Positions 35,639 through 44,893 of a stretch of DNA of 64,000 nt are shown here, piece after piece. The notes under the pieces were generated by a model. The model ran no database searches, had not been told where the DNA came from, and saw nothing but the letters and a program-made list of their open reading frames with translations. Position 1 is the stretch's first letter. Every line of letters starts with the position of its first letter. Made by a program: the position numbers and the translations under genes. The stretch is from Candidatus Cybelea sp. (GTDB lineage: Bacteria; Vulcanimicrobiota; Vulcanimicrobiia; Vulcanimicrobiales; Vulcanimicrobiaceae): NCBI GenBank assembly GCA_036489315.1, contig DASXFZ010000022.1:62001-126000 (forward strand). Reading direction: 5' to 3'.

Positions 35639-36123
35639 GCGCCCGCTCCGTTGGGATCGGCGCCCTCGCCGGCCTGTGCGGCGCGGTTCTCATCGACCTC
35701 TATCTCGTAATTAGCGAGCCTTGGGTTGCCAAGCACGTGACCGCGCTGCTCGTCATGCAGTGGGATGCGTCCAACGCCTTAGGCGCGGCCGCGTACCGCG
35801 GGGGCTGGGCGACGGCCGCGCTGGGGACGCTGATGCATTTTGCCGTCAGCATCGTCTGGGGCATACTCTTCGTCTTTGCGGCCCTGCGCATCCGTGGGCT
35901 GCAAAAGCACGCGCTGACCGCGGGGATCGCTCTCGGAGTCGTGGCGATGGGGGTGATGCGTTTGCTCATTCACTTCGGACACGCGCTCGTGCGGCCGTTT
36001 CCCTCGCCAGGAGTCTTCCTCTACATCCTCGTCGCGCACGTCGTCTTCTTCGGCATCCCCGTCGCGCTGGTCGCGACGAACCTGCTGCCCCAACGGCCCC
36101 AGATTCGAAAGATTCGCGTTTAG
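35635..36123 (+). CDS. Four-helix membrane protein of unknown function
   Basis: 162 residues with four hydrophobic segments (about 8-30, 58-85, 95-117, 130-152) and a basic C terminus (QRPQIRKIRV). No family recognised. The ATG overlaps the stop of the thioredoxin frame (ATGA), so it should be coupled to it. The upstream in-frame extension is unlikely. Confidence 0.7.
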   Translation: MSARSVGIGALAGLCGAVLIDLYLVISEPWVAKHVTALLVMQWDASNALGAAAYRGGWATAALGTLMHFAVSIVWGILFVFAALRIRGLQKHALTAGIALGVVAMGVMRLLIHFGHALVRPFPSPGVFLYILVAHVVFFGIPVALVATNLLPQRPQIRKIRV

Positions 36124-36133
36124 GGAGACAGTC

Positions 36134-37402
36134 CTAGGAGGCCGGCAATGAGGCGGCGATCGCCTCGAGCGTCTCCTCGACGTCTACTTGCCCGTGCGCG
36201 GTGGAGACGAACATCACTTCGTTCTGCGAAGGCGGCAAGAGAACGCCGCGCTCGAGCATCGCGGCGCAATAGGCCGCGTATGCCTGCCGATTCGAACGGC
36301 GCGCATCGTCGAAGTCGCGCGACGGCGCACCCGCGCGAAACTTGAAGTCGACGACTGAATCGAGCTGCAACACCGCGTACGGGAGGCCGCGCTGTGCGAA
36401 GATGGTGCGGATACCGTCGGCGAGGCGGCCTGCGACCCCGCTCATCTGCGTGTAGTATTCGGGATGGGTCTCGAGCAGATCGAGTACGCGATGCGCCATC
36501 GCCACCCCAAACGGATTGCCGCCGTGCGTACCGCCGGTGAACGCGGAGCCGTGGGGCGCGAGCGCTTCCATCACGTCCCTGCGGCCGCCGAACGCGGCAA
36601 TGGGAACGCCGCCGCCCATGATCTTACCAAGCGCCGTCAGGTCGGGAACGATTCCCGTGCGCCCCTGCGCGCCTCCCAATCCGAAGCGAAGCCAGGTTAT
36701 GACTTCATCGAAAATCAGCAGCGCGCCGATCTCGGTCGCACGCCGCCGCAGCCCTTCGAGGAAGCCCTCAGCCGGAAGTACGAGGCCCATGTTCGCGGCG
36801 ATCGGTTCGACGACGATCGCCGCGAGCACGCCGCGCGCCTTTTCGAGGCGTTCGTCGACGGAGTCGAGGTCGTTGTATCTCGCAACGAGCACGTCGCCGG
36901 ATACGCCTTGCGGAATTCCGCTGCGCGCGCTCGCCAGACCCGCCGACGCTCCCGCATCGAGCAGCGCGAGGTCGAAGTGCCCGTGGTAGTTCCCGGCGAA
37001 CTTGAGCACGTGCGAGCGGCCCGTGTACGCGCGCGCGACGCGAACCGCGCTCATCATCGCTTCGGTGCCGGACGTGACGAAGCGCAGGCGCTGCATCGAG
37101 GGCAGGTGGCCTCTGACGCGCTGCGCGAGATGAATCTCTTGGGGATGAGTCGTCCCCCAAACCAAGCCGCCGGCAGCGAGCGCGTCGAGCCCTTGGACCA
37201 GCGCCGGATGCGTGTGGCCGAAGAGCAGCGGGCCATACGCCATGACATAGTCGATGTACCGCCGCCCGGCTTCGTCGAAGGCATAGGCGCCGCGTGCCGA
37301 GTTCTGGACGAACATGGGAAGGCCAACTCCCCACCCCGAACGGACCGGCGAATCGCAGCCGCCGGCGAGCACGTCGAGAGCGCGATCGATCGACCCTTGC
37401 AT
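36134..37402 (-). CDS. hemL: Glutamate-1-semialdehyde 2,1-aminomutase
   Basis: PLP enzyme that makes 5-aminolevulinate from glutamate-1-semialdehyde in the C5 route of tetrapyrrole synthesis. 422 residues, family-typical. The PLP lysine is K260 in ALGKIMGGG; SGTEAMMSA (111-119), the NYHGHFD loop and FDEVITWLRF are the other family blocks. The Thr-Gly-Gly-Thr near the dimer interface (FTGGTHGGNP) is also conserved. It is divergent from mrp with 35 bp between start codons. Tetrapyrrole supply fits a cobalamin-using organism with MetH. Confidence 0.93.
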   Translation of the reverse strand: MQGSIDRALDVLAGGCDSPVRSGWGVGLPMFVQNSARGAYAFDEAGRRYIDYVMAYGPLLFGHTHPALVQGLDALAAGGLVWGTTHPQEIHLAQRVRGHLPSMQRLRFVTSGTEAMMSAVRVARAYTGRSHVLKFAGNYHGHFDLALLDAGASAGLASARSGIPQGVSGDVLVARYNDLDSVDERLEKARGVLAAIVVEPIAANMGLVLPAEGFLEGLRRRATEIGALLIFDEVITWLRFGLGGAQGRTGIVPDLTALGKIMGGGVPIAAFGGRRDVMEALAPHGSAFTGGTHGGNPFGVAMAHRVLDLLETHPEYYTQMSGVAGRLADGIRTIFAQRGLPYAVLQLDSVVDFKFRAGAPSRDFDDARRSNRQAYAAYCAAMLERGVLLPPSQNEVMFVSTAHGQVDVEETLEAIAASLPAS

Positions 37403-37437
37403 ACCCCGCCGCCGTTCGCAGGTTCAACCAAGAAGCC

Positions 37438-38523
37438 ATGCCCGAACTTCAGATCGCCGCGCAGACCAATATCAAAGAGCTGGTGGCGCACTGGCCGCTC
37501 GCCGCCGAGGTTTTGACCGCCTTCGGTTTGGGCTGCAGCGGTTGCGGCGTGAGCAAATATGAGACGGTCGAGCAGGGAGCGCGCGCCCACGGCCTACGCG
37601 TAGAGCCGGTTCTCGCCGCCCTGCAGGAGGCTCGCCGTTCGGGCGGCGTGCCGCCGATCCCGGCGGATGCGCGTCGCCCGGCCGCGCGCGCCCCCGGAGC
37701 ATTTGCGGGACGAACGAAGATCGCGCACACGATACCGATCATGTCGGGAAAGGGCGGCGTCGGCAAGTCGCTGGTCACCGCACTGCTCGCGATCGGCTTG
37801 CGGCGAAAGCACTTCCGCGTCGGCATCCTCGACGCCGACATCACCGGACCTTCGATCCCGCGCCTCTTCGGGTTGCACGAACCCCTGGACATCCAGCCCG
37901 ACCCGGTCAAAACGACGCCGCAGGGCCAGCCGCAGCCGCTGATGTCGCCGGCGATCACGCGCAGCGCGATCGAAGTCGTCAGCTCGAATCTGCTAACCGA
38001 TCGCGAGGATACCGCGATGATCTGGCGAGGACCGATCGTGGCCAGCGTCATTCGTCAGTTCTACGAACAAGTTCTCTGGAGCGAGCTCGACTTTTTGCTC
38101 GTCGATCTGCCGCCCGGAACCTCCGACGCCCCATTGACCGTCCTTCAGTCGCTGTCGATCGACGGCGTCGTCCTCGTCACGATGCCGCAGGCGCTTGCTA
38201 CGATGGTCGTGCGCAAGGCCGCAAACTTGATCCACCAGTTGAAGAAACCGATCCTGGGGATCGTCGAGAACATGTCGTACTTCGTCGCCCCGGATACCGG
38301 CAGACAATACGACATCTTCGGACCGTCGTACGCGCAGCGAGTCGCGGAGCTCGCGCAGGCGCCGGTCCTCGCTCGCATCCCCATCGACCCGGTGAAGCTC
38401 ACGCTTGCCGACGAAGGGAGAATCGAAGAGCTCGACGACCCCGTCTGTGACCTGCTCGCCGACCGGCTCGTTGCCGCGCTCGAGGCACATCCGAAGCCCA
38501 AAGAGACGATCTCGCTGGTCTGA
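37438..38523 (+). CDS. mrp: Mrp/NBP35-family P-loop ATPase with N-terminal DUF1858
   Basis: 361-residue iron-sulfur cluster carrier-like ATPase. Residues about 5-65 form a DUF1858 domain with a CSGC pair (C33, C36); residues about 95-350 are the Mrp ATPase with the deviant Walker A SGKGGVGKS (103-111) and VDLPPGTSDAPL. The CxxC that binds the cluster in classical Mrp (after ENMSYF) is replaced by APDTG, so the only CxxC is in the N-terminal domain. ATG 37438 is chosen because the DUF1858 domain starts there. Role: probable Fe-S transfer to apoproteins. Confidence 0.9.
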   Translation: MPELQIAAQTNIKELVAHWPLAAEVLTAFGLGCSGCGVSKYETVEQGARAHGLRVEPVLAALQEARRSGGVPPIPADARRPAARAPGAFAGRTKIAHTIPIMSGKGGVGKSLVTALLAIGLRRKHFRVGILDADITGPSIPRLFGLHEPLDIQPDPVKTTPQGQPQPLMSPAITRSAIEVVSSNLLTDREDTAMIWRGPIVASVIRQFYEQVLWSELDFLLVDLPPGTSDAPLTVLQSLSIDGVVLVTMPQALATMVVRKAANLIHQLKKPILGIVENMSYFVAPDTGRQYDIFGPSYAQRVAELAQAPVLARIPIDPVKLTLADEGRIEELDDPVCDLLADRLVAALEAHPKPKETISLV

Positions 38524-38546
38524 AGCGGCCTGGGTACAACGTGGCG

Positions 38547-38825
38547 ATGAGCACGAAAAAAGAGTGGTCGAAGGAAGTCACGCGCGGCAGCAACGCGCTC
38601 GACCTCGAGCCCGGCGTCTTCGAAAAGAAGGACCCGAAAGCGATCGCACGATCGCTGCAGCGATCCGCGCAGCAAAGCACGCGGCGTAAGAGTTCTCCGT
38701 ATCGGTCGGCGATGTCGATGCTGACCTTTTACATTAATCGAGCGGGGCGAAGCCTTCCGCAAGAGCGCCGTGACATACTCGAGCGGGCGAAGGATGCGCT
38801 GCGCGCCGAGTTCGGGCGAGAGTAG
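38547..38825 (+). CDS. DUF3175 protein
   Basis: 92 residues, basic. It matches the DUF3175 pattern throughout: KEWSKEVTRGSNALDLEPGVF at the N terminus, then RSLQRSAQQSTRRKSSPYRS and SMLTFYINRAG. Function unknown in the family. ATG 38547 is taken; a GTG two codons earlier is equivalent. It lies 23 bp after mrp and 9 bp before the M48 protease, in one plus-strand run. Confidence 0.85.
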   Translation: MSTKKEWSKEVTRGSNALDLEPGVFEKKDPKAIARSLQRSAQQSTRRKSSPYRSAMSMLTFYINRAGRSLPQERRDILERAKDALRAEFGRE

Positions 38826-38834
38826 AACCGGACG

Positions 38835-40016
38835 GTGAGCCTTCGCCAGATTCTCGTCGGCCTGGGCGTCGGATTCGGCGCAGGCTACACTTGCGTGCGC
38901 GCGGTGCAAGCGTGGCGCGAGTGGAGCGAACCGGCCGGAGCAGTCGCGAAAGACGCGCGCGCCTACTCCAGCGCTCGCCGGGCACTCGAGGTCGTCGGGA
39001 CTCTTCGCGCAACCGCTGAATTCGCGGCCTTCGCTTACGCCCCGGTCTCGCGTCGAGCCGATGAGGCCACGGCCGGCCTGCCGGTATGGCTGCGTCCCGC
39101 AGCGTATTTTGGCGCTTTTTCGCTGATATCGTCGGCATTCGAGCTTCCGGTTTCGTTCGTCGAGGGATACGCTCTGGAGCGCCGCTTCGGTTTGAGCGAT
39201 CAAACGCGGGCCGGATGGGTGACCGACTATGCGAAGTCTTCGATCCTCTCAACCGCGCTTTCGGGACTGCTCGCGACGTTATTGGGTTTTGCGCTGCGCC
39301 GGGCGTCACGGTCGTGGCCGCTCTGGGCGAGCCTCGGAGCCTTTCCGCTCTTTGTGATCGGCAACATCATCGTTCCCCTGTACGTCATGCCGCTTTTCAA
39401 CCAGTTCGAACCGATAACCGGATCGCTCGAAGAGCGCCTCCGCGCGCTCGCCAAACGTTTCGGCGTCGGCGACGCGGCAATTCTGCGAATGGACATGAGC
39501 CGCCAAACCCGCAAAGCCAATGCCTTCGTAACCGGGATCGGCCGCACGCACCGGATCGTGCTCGGCGATACGCTGATCGGTGCATTCCCGGAGACGGAGA
39601 CCGAGTTCGTGGTCGCGCACGAGCTCGGCCACTATGTGAACAAGGACACGTGGCGCCTAATCGCCCTCAGCGAAGCCTTGGCGATCGTTCTCTTTCTCAC
39701 TTCAAGTCTCGCCGTCTCCGAAAAGGAGCGCGAAGAGCTTCGCGATCGTCCGTTGCTAATCGTACGGCTCTACGCGCTCATGCTGGTTGCAACGCAGATA
39801 TTGCGTCCGCTGCTCTTTGCGTTCTCGCGCTCGCGCGAGTGGGCCGCGGATCGCTTTGCGCTCGATGCAACCGGCGATGCCGCGGCCGGGGCCTCCGCGT
39901 TCCGCCGCCTACGCGACCAGAATCTTGCCGACGAAGATCCTCCGGGATGGTACGAGTTCTTCTTCGCGTCGCATCCGTCACTGCGAGCGCGAATCGCCGC
40001 GCTCGACGAAGCCTAG
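38835..40016 (+). CDS. M48-family membrane zinc protease (Ste24-like)
   Basis: 393 residues, GTG start. Several transmembrane segments (about 85-105, 135-155, 160-185, then a pair near 275-325) surround the active site HELGH (H262-H266) with the third ligand in the downstream SREWAADRFAL motif. The sequence before the active site, FVTGIGRTHRIVLGDTLI, is typical of Ste24/CAAX-type M48 proteases. Probably a membrane-protein quality-control protease. Its last 39 nt overlap the convergent folK-folE2 gene. Confidence 0.9.
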   Translation: MSLRQILVGLGVGFGAGYTCVRAVQAWREWSEPAGAVAKDARAYSSARRALEVVGTLRATAEFAAFAYAPVSRRADEATAGLPVWLRPAAYFGAFSLISSAFELPVSFVEGYALERRFGLSDQTRAGWVTDYAKSSILSTALSGLLATLLGFALRRASRSWPLWASLGAFPLFVIGNIIVPLYVMPLFNQFEPITGSLEERLRALAKRFGVGDAAILRMDMSRQTRKANAFVTGIGRTHRIVLGDTLIGAFPETETEFVVAHELGHYVNKDTWRLIALSEALAIVLFLTSSLAVSEKEREELRDRPLLIVRLYALMLVATQILRPLLFAFSRSREWAADRFALDATGDAAAGASAFRRLRDQNLADEDPPGWYEFFFASHPSLRARIAALDEA

Positions 40017-41420
40017 AGTCGACCGGGTGCGCAGCCACGCGGCGAGATCGGTCTTCGCCTCGCTCTCAGCTGCGTGCAGTTCGCGCCGCAACTCGCCGAA
40101 CAGCCCGAACCCTTCCGCAAACGCGTCGTGCTTGTGGATTGACTCCTCGTTGACCTGACCGGCAAAAACGAATGTGTCGTCGCCGAGGTCGTCGTACATG
40201 TCGAGCGTCCGAGCGAGGATACCGCGCACGACGTCTTCGACGAACCGCGGATTGTGATGGGCCTTGTTGACGATGAAGAACTCGTCGGGCCGCTTGAGCA
40301 AATCGTAGGTCTCGCTCGACATCGCGTTTTCCACGATCTCTACGAGGTCTTCGGCGCGAACGGCCTCGCTGCGATCGTCCGCGACGCCCAGCAGCAGGGT
40401 GCCGCGACCCCGCTGATTGTGCGTCGCGACGGGCAGGGCATCGAGCGCGCGCTGCGCGTCGCCCTCGCTGAACCCCGCTTCCTGTAGTTCGTGCAGAGAG
40501 TGCTCGCGGACCATCGCCTGGGCGCAGGGGCACGCGGTCATACCCTCGGCTTCAACGCCGACGACGCGGCGCGTACCGGCTTCGTCGGCGTGTGCAATTC
40601 CGATAAGCGTGTACGTCTCCTCGCCTCGCTTCCCGCTCACCGGAGTCCAGCGTTCGAGTCCGAATTGCGCCCGCAGCCGTACGTCGGCGCGAATCGCGCG
40701 CTGGCTGCGAACGATCTGCGTGGCAATCGCTTCGGCAAGGCGTTCGACACGAGCCGGCTGCGCTGCTTCGGCCAGCACGTCGAGCGTCGCCTCCTCGAGG
40801 ATCTCGGAGAAGCGCGACATGTGCACGCCGGCCTTGTCCGCGGCAAGATCGGCAACCATCGAGAACTCCCCGTTATAGACGCGCGCGCGGCCGTCGACCT
40901 CCAAGTGAACGACGCGGCGCACGCCCGAGACGCCGGCGCGGGCGAGTGAGAGCCGCACCTCGGGCTCTTCGGACTGCCGATCGGTATCGAAGCGAAGGCC
41001 GCGCTCGAGCCGGCGGACAGCCCCGTTGAGCGAGACTCTAACCAGGCCCGGCGCAATCTCCGCCAGCGGCACGGCATTGTAGGGACGGGCATCGAGCCGC
41101 TGCTGTACGACCCGCTCGTCGAAAACGAGCAGGTCGATATCGATCGGACGCGGCTCGAGACGCCGGGCACCTCCCGCGCGGCCGACCGCTCGTTCGACTT
41201 CTCGGGCAAAACTCGCGAAGCGTTCCTCATCTAATTCGGATCGCAACGCCGCGGCGACATTGAGATATGGCGGCCCCTCTGCCCCGTCGGCGGCCGCGGA
41301 CTCGTAAAAAGCCGAAACCGCGAGGATCTGCGCGCGGGCACGCAGCCGCTGCAGCGCGCCGAGGATGTTTGCCTGCCGGTCGCCGAGGTTCGAGCCGATG
41401 CCGATATAGAGCTCGTGCAC
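39978..41420 (-). CDS. folK-folE2: FolK-FolE2 fusion: HPPK plus type IB GTP cyclohydrolase
   Basis: 480 residues. Residues 1 to about 145 are 6-hydroxymethyl-7,8-dihydropterin pyrophosphokinase (IGIGSNLGDR at 6-15, RPIDIDLLVF at 91-100). Residues about 153-450 are GTP cyclohydrolase IB (FolE2/MptA): EFSMVADLAADKAGVHMSRF, the zinc cysteine in GMTACPC (293-299), and H334 in THNQRG. The two enzymes are the first and a later step of folate synthesis; the dihydroneopterin steps between them are encoded elsewhere. Single continuous frame with no internal ribosome-binding site, so a true fusion. Divergent from manA. Confidence 0.92.
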   Translation of the reverse strand: MHELYIGIGSNLGDRQANILGALQRLRARAQILAVSAFYESAAADGAEGPPYLNVAAALRSELDEERFASFAREVERAVGRAGGARRLEPRPIDIDLLVFDERVVQQRLDARPYNAVPLAEIAPGLVRVSLNGAVRRLERGLRFDTDRQSEEPEVRLSLARAGVSGVRRVVHLEVDGRARVYNGEFSMVADLAADKAGVHMSRFSEILEEATLDVLAEAAQPARVERLAEAIATQIVRSQRAIRADVRLRAQFGLERWTPVSGKRGEETYTLIGIAHADEAGTRRVVGVEAEGMTACPCAQAMVREHSLHELQEAGFSEGDAQRALDALPVATHNQRGRGTLLLGVADDRSEAVRAEDLVEIVENAMSSETYDLLKRPDEFFIVNKAHHNPRFVEDVVRGILARTLDMYDDLGDDTFVFAGQVNEESIHKHDAFAEGFGLFGELRRELHAAESEAKTDLAAWLRTRSTLGFVERGDSRSQ

Positions 41421-41501
41421 CAGGCGCTCTTCTCGCCGCCGGCACGCGGGCCCGTTTACGAGCCGGAATTCGACTCAAACGCATCGTATCGTAGCCGGGC
41501 C

Positions 41502-42563
41502 ATGCAAAGCGCCTCGCTTTATCCCTACATTCTCGACCCGAAGCTGACGACGCAGGTCTGGGGCGGCGACGAACTCGTGCACGTCTACGGCAAGCACGGC
41601 GATCCAAATGCAAAGCTCGGTGAATCGTGGGAGTGCTGGGACACCGATCCCGTCACCAACGGATCCTTGGCGGGTGATACGGTCGCCGATCTGCGCGGCC
41701 GCTTGGGCCCGCAGCTGCTGGGAAACATCGATCCCAAGCGCATCTTTCCGATTCTGACGAAGATCATCACGGCGCACGATTGGCTTTCGGTGCAGGTGCA
41801 TCCCGACGATGCCTACGCCCAGCGAGTCGAGCACCAGCCGTTCGGCAAGACGGAATGCTGGTACGTGCTCGCCGCGCAGCCCGATGCCCAGCTGGTCTAC
41901 GGCTGGACGCGCGATACTTCTCGTGAGGAATATCTGCAGCGCGTTGCCGACGGAACGCTGGGCGAACTGCTTCGGCACATCCCGGTGAAAACCGGCGATA
42001 CCGTTTACATACCTCACGGCGTCGTTCACGCGATCGGGCCGGGAGTGACCGTCTTCGAGACGCAGCAGGCTTCGGACCTGACCTACCGGATGTTCGATTA
42101 CAACCGCCTCGGGCTCGACGGAAAACCGCGGGAGCTCAATGTTGAAAAAGCCGCGGACGTCCTGCATTACGAGGCCACGGCCACCGGAACGCTGCTGCAA
42201 ATTCCCTACCACTTCGAAGGGCTGGACCGTACGGCGCTCATCGCCGACGCCAACTTCGTCGTCGAACGCATCGTTGCTACCAGCGAGCCGGCGTCCCTTG
42301 GAACCGGTCTGCGCCCGCTCATCATCATGTCGCTCCACGAGCCGCTCGAAGTTTCCGGCAACGGCGATGGCGTCGCGCTGACCCCCTACCAAACCGTTTT
42401 GATTCCAGCGGCCTCGCAGTGGTGCACCGTCCGCGCTGCGCGCGGCGAGGCGGCGCCGTTCATGTTCGTCACGCCGCCGCTCGACCGGGAGCAGCTCGCG
42501 AGCCGGCTGATCGCGGCGGGGATCGCACAAGACGTCATCGACGGGTTCTTGGAGCAGTTCTGA
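41502..42563 (+). CDS. manA: Mannose-6-phosphate isomerase (class I)
   Basis: 353-residue cupin-fold zinc isomerase that interconverts fructose-6-phosphate and mannose-6-phosphate. Zinc ligands are visible in VQVHPDD, GKTECWYV and PHGVVHAIGPG. It begins MQSASLYPYILDPKLTTQVWGG at ATG 41502; the upstream extension is not homologous. A TATCGT element lies 9 nt before the ATG, so the mRNA could be nearly leaderless. The stop overlaps the lysA start. Confidence 0.92.
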   Translation: MQSASLYPYILDPKLTTQVWGGDELVHVYGKHGDPNAKLGESWECWDTDPVTNGSLAGDTVADLRGRLGPQLLGNIDPKRIFPILTKIITAHDWLSVQVHPDDAYAQRVEHQPFGKTECWYVLAAQPDAQLVYGWTRDTSREEYLQRVADGTLGELLRHIPVKTGDTVYIPHGVVHAIGPGVTVFETQQASDLTYRMFDYNRLGLDGKPRELNVEKAADVLHYEATATGTLLQIPYHFEGLDRTALIADANFVVERIVATSEPASLGTGLRPLIIMSLHEPLEVSGNGDGVALTPYQTVLIPAASQWCTVRAARGEAAPFMFVTPPLDREQLASRLIAAGIAQDVIDGFLEQF

Positions 42564-43861
42564 CGTCGCTTCTCGGGTGGCAGGGCGAGCTCGCGCCCGG
42601 GCATCGCCGCGACAACGGCGGCGAACTTCTTCTCGGCGAGGTTCCGGCGCGCGAACTGGCCTACCGCTACGGAACGCCGCTGCTGGTCATCGACCTCGGC
42701 GTGGTCGACGACGCGGTGCGCGCGCTTACGGACTCGGCAGCGGCGTCCGGTGCAGAGGTATCGTACGCAGCGAAGGCCTTCGCAACGACGGAGTTCTTAC
42801 GCCATCTCGCCGCGCATCCGATCGGCGTCGACGTCTGCTCGCTCGGCGAACTCGTCACTGCCGAACGCGCGGGGTTTAGCCCCGAACGCATCACCCTGCA
42901 CGGTGCCGGCAAGTCTGACGAAGAGCTCGCCGCCGCCGCGGCGGGACGGCTAGGGCGCATCGTCGTCGACGGCCTCGAAGAGCTCGCGCGACTCGCGGCA
43001 TTCTCACAGGCTGCATCGCGCGTCAACGTGATGCTTCGCCTCAACGTCGGTATCGAAGCCGGCAGTCACGCGTACGTTCGCACGGGCGGAAACGACACGA
43101 AGTTCGGCATTCACCTTCGCGACGAGCACGCGGCCGCGGCCCTGATCAGGAATAACCCGCAGCTTCACTTCGCCGGCCTGCACGCCCACATCGGCTCGCA
43201 GATCTACGAGAGCGCCGCCTACGCGCAGAATGCGTCGGCACTCGTCGAAGCCGCGGGCCGTTTCGCAGACGTTGGTCTGAACTCCGAGCAGATCGTCATC
43301 GGCGGCGGCTTCGGCGTGCCCTCCCACCCGGGCGCCGTGCCCGAGCAGCTCGAGGTCGAAACCGCTATTGCCGGCGCGGCCGAGAGTCTGCGAGCGGCTG
43401 CGGTCGCGCGCTCGCTGCCGGTCCCTCGCTTGGGCCTCGAACCGGGGCGCGCGATCATCGCGCTGGCGGGAACGACGCTCTATCGCGTTCTCGCCGTCAA
43501 GCGGCAGTCGGAACGTACGTTCCTCGTCGTCGACGGCGGCGTGGGCGAGAATCCGCGACCCGCGCTGTACGGCGCGTACCATCACGTCGTAACCGTGTCC
43601 CCCGTTTCGGGCACCGGCGAAGATATGACGCTCTGCGGCCGCTCCTGCGAAAACGACGAGCTCGGCAACGTTCGCTTGCCGGGCGGCATCGCCGCCGGCG
43701 CGCTCGTCGCGATGTGTTCGACCGGCGCGTATACCTACAGCATGGCGGGCAACTACAACCGGATACCGCGCCCTGCCGTCGTCGGCGTGCACGAGGGTCT
43801 TAGCCGGCCCTTGGCGCGACGCGAGAGCGTCGAGGATATCCTCCGCAACGACGCCGTCTAG
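42560..43861 (+). CDS. lysA: Diaminopimelate decarboxylase
   Basis: PLP enzyme that converts meso-diaminopimelate to lysine. With the proposed start it has 433 residues. PLP lysine K72 in [40 protein letters not shown] (the CGxxCE motif at the active site) and [12 protein letters not shown] are all in order. No ATG, GTG or TTG exists in frame near the expected N terminus; the only plausible start is a CTG at 42560 overlapping the manA stop (CTGA). The next in-frame start upstream (GTG 42419) would run 144 nt through manA. Confidence 0.88.
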   Translation: MTSLLGWQGELAPGHRRDNGGELLLGEVPARELAYRYGTPLLVIDLGVVDDAVRALTDSAAASGAEVSYAAKAFATTEFLRHLAAHPIGVDVCSLGELVTAERAGFSPERITLHGAGKSDEELAAAAAGRLGRIVVDGLEELARLAAFSQAASRVNVMLRLNVGIEAGSHAYVRTGGNDTKFGIHLRDEHAAAALIRNNPQLHFAGLHAHIGSQIYESAAYAQNASALVEAAGRFADVGLNSEQIVIGGGFGVPSHPGAVPEQLEVETAIAGAAESLRAAAVARSLPVPRLGLEPGRAIIALAGTTLYRVLAVKRQSERTFLVVDGGVGENPRPALYGAYHHVVTVSPVSGTGEDMTLCGRSCENDELGNVRLPGGIAAGALVAMCSTGAYTYSMAGNYNRIPRPAVVGVHEGLSRPLARRESVEDILRNDAV

Positions 43862-43925
43862 GCTCCTGGCGTGCGTGCGGGGCTCGATGCATCCGGCAGG
43901 GGAGCTGGAGCGTTGTAAAGGGTGT

Positions 43926-44414
43926 ATGGAGAGTAAGACTGCAACCTTTGCCGCCGGCTGCTTCTGGGGTGTCGAAGACGCCTTTCGCCAGCTGCCGGGC
44001 GTTATTGACGCCGTCTCCGGCTACACCGGAGGCCACGCCGACAACCCGACCTATCGCCAGGTCTGCGGGCACACGACCGGCCACGCGGAGGCCGTCGAAG
44101 TTACCTACGATCCGCAGCGGATATCGTACGACCAGCTGCTCGATTTCTTCTGGCAGATTCACGATCCGACGCAGCTCAATCGTCAGGGGCCCGACGTCGG
44201 CGACCAATATCGCTCGGCGATCTTTACGCACGGTGACGAGCAGGCTCGTGCGGCCGCAGCGTCGCGCGACCGGGAACAGCAAAAGCACGCGCGCCCAATC
44301 GTAACCGAGATCGCGCCGGCTTCTCGATTTTCGCGTGCCGAGGAGTATCACCAGCGCTATTTTGAGAAGAACGGCGGGGCGTCGTGCCACATCATTCCGA
44401 AGGTCGCGACGTGA
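43926..44414 (+). CDS. msrA: Peptide-methionine (S)-S-oxide reductase
   Basis: 162 residues. Catalytic cysteine in GCFWG near the N terminus, followed by [13 protein letters not shown] and the GDQYRSAIF motif. Reduces the S epimer of methionine sulfoxide. ATG 43926 has AAAGGG just upstream and gives the family length. No signal peptide, so cytoplasmic, in contrast to the MsrB next door. Its stop overlaps the GTG of msrB (GTGA). Confidence 0.94.
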   Translation: MESKTATFAAGCFWGVEDAFRQLPGVIDAVSGYTGGHADNPTYRQVCGHTTGHAEAVEVTYDPQRISYDQLLDFFWQIHDPTQLNRQGPDVGDQYRSAIFTHGDEQARAAAASRDREQQKHARPIVTEIAPASRFSRAEEYHQRYFEKNGGASCHIIPKVAT

Positions 44415-44881
44415 AACGCACCGAGTTTCTGACCGCGGCAGCCACGCTCGCCTTTGCCGGCTGCGTGGCTCGCGGATCCGCCGCGCAGCAAACCTACGGC
44501 GTAGCGCGCACCGATGCGCAATGGCGCGCCCTGCTCGGTGACGATCGCTACTGCATTCTTCGCCAGGGGGGAACCGAGCCGGCCTTCTCGAGCGCGCTGA
44601 TCGCCGAAAATCGAGCCGGAGTCTATCGCTGCGCAGGCTGCGCCCTGGCACTCTTCTCCTCGAAGACGAAGTACGACAGCGGCGACGGATGGCCGTCGTT
44701 CTGGGACGTCCTGCCCAACGCAACGCGAACGCAAGCCGATTACGCGCTCGTCGAGCAGCGCACCGAGCTGCACTGCCGGCAATGCGGAGGCCATCTCGGG
44801 CATATCTTCGACGACGGTCCGGCGCCCACACACCTGCGATACTGCATCGACGGTCTCGCCCTTCGCTTCGTCCCGGCGTAA
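44411..44881 (+). CDS. msrB: Peptide-methionine (R)-S-oxide reductase, exported
   Basis: 156 residues. An N-terminal signal sequence (about 1-25, [12 protein letters not shown]) suggests export, possibly as a lipoprotein, although the residue three before the cysteine is Phe and so not a standard lipobox. The MsrB domain has zinc cysteines in CAGC and [12 protein letters not shown] and the catalytic cysteine in [11 protein letters not shown]. Coupled to msrA by a GTGA overlap. The MsrA partner lacks a signal, so the pair would act in different compartments. Confidence 0.9.
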   Translation: MKRTEFLTAAATLAFAGCVARGSAAQQTYGVARTDAQWRALLGDDRYCILRQGGTEPAFSSALIAENRAGVYRCAGCALALFSSKTKYDSGDGWPSFWDVLPNATRTQADYALVEQRTELHCRQCGGHLGHIFDDGPAPTHLRYCIDGLALRFVPA

Positions 44882-44893
44882 AGTAGTTCGCGT

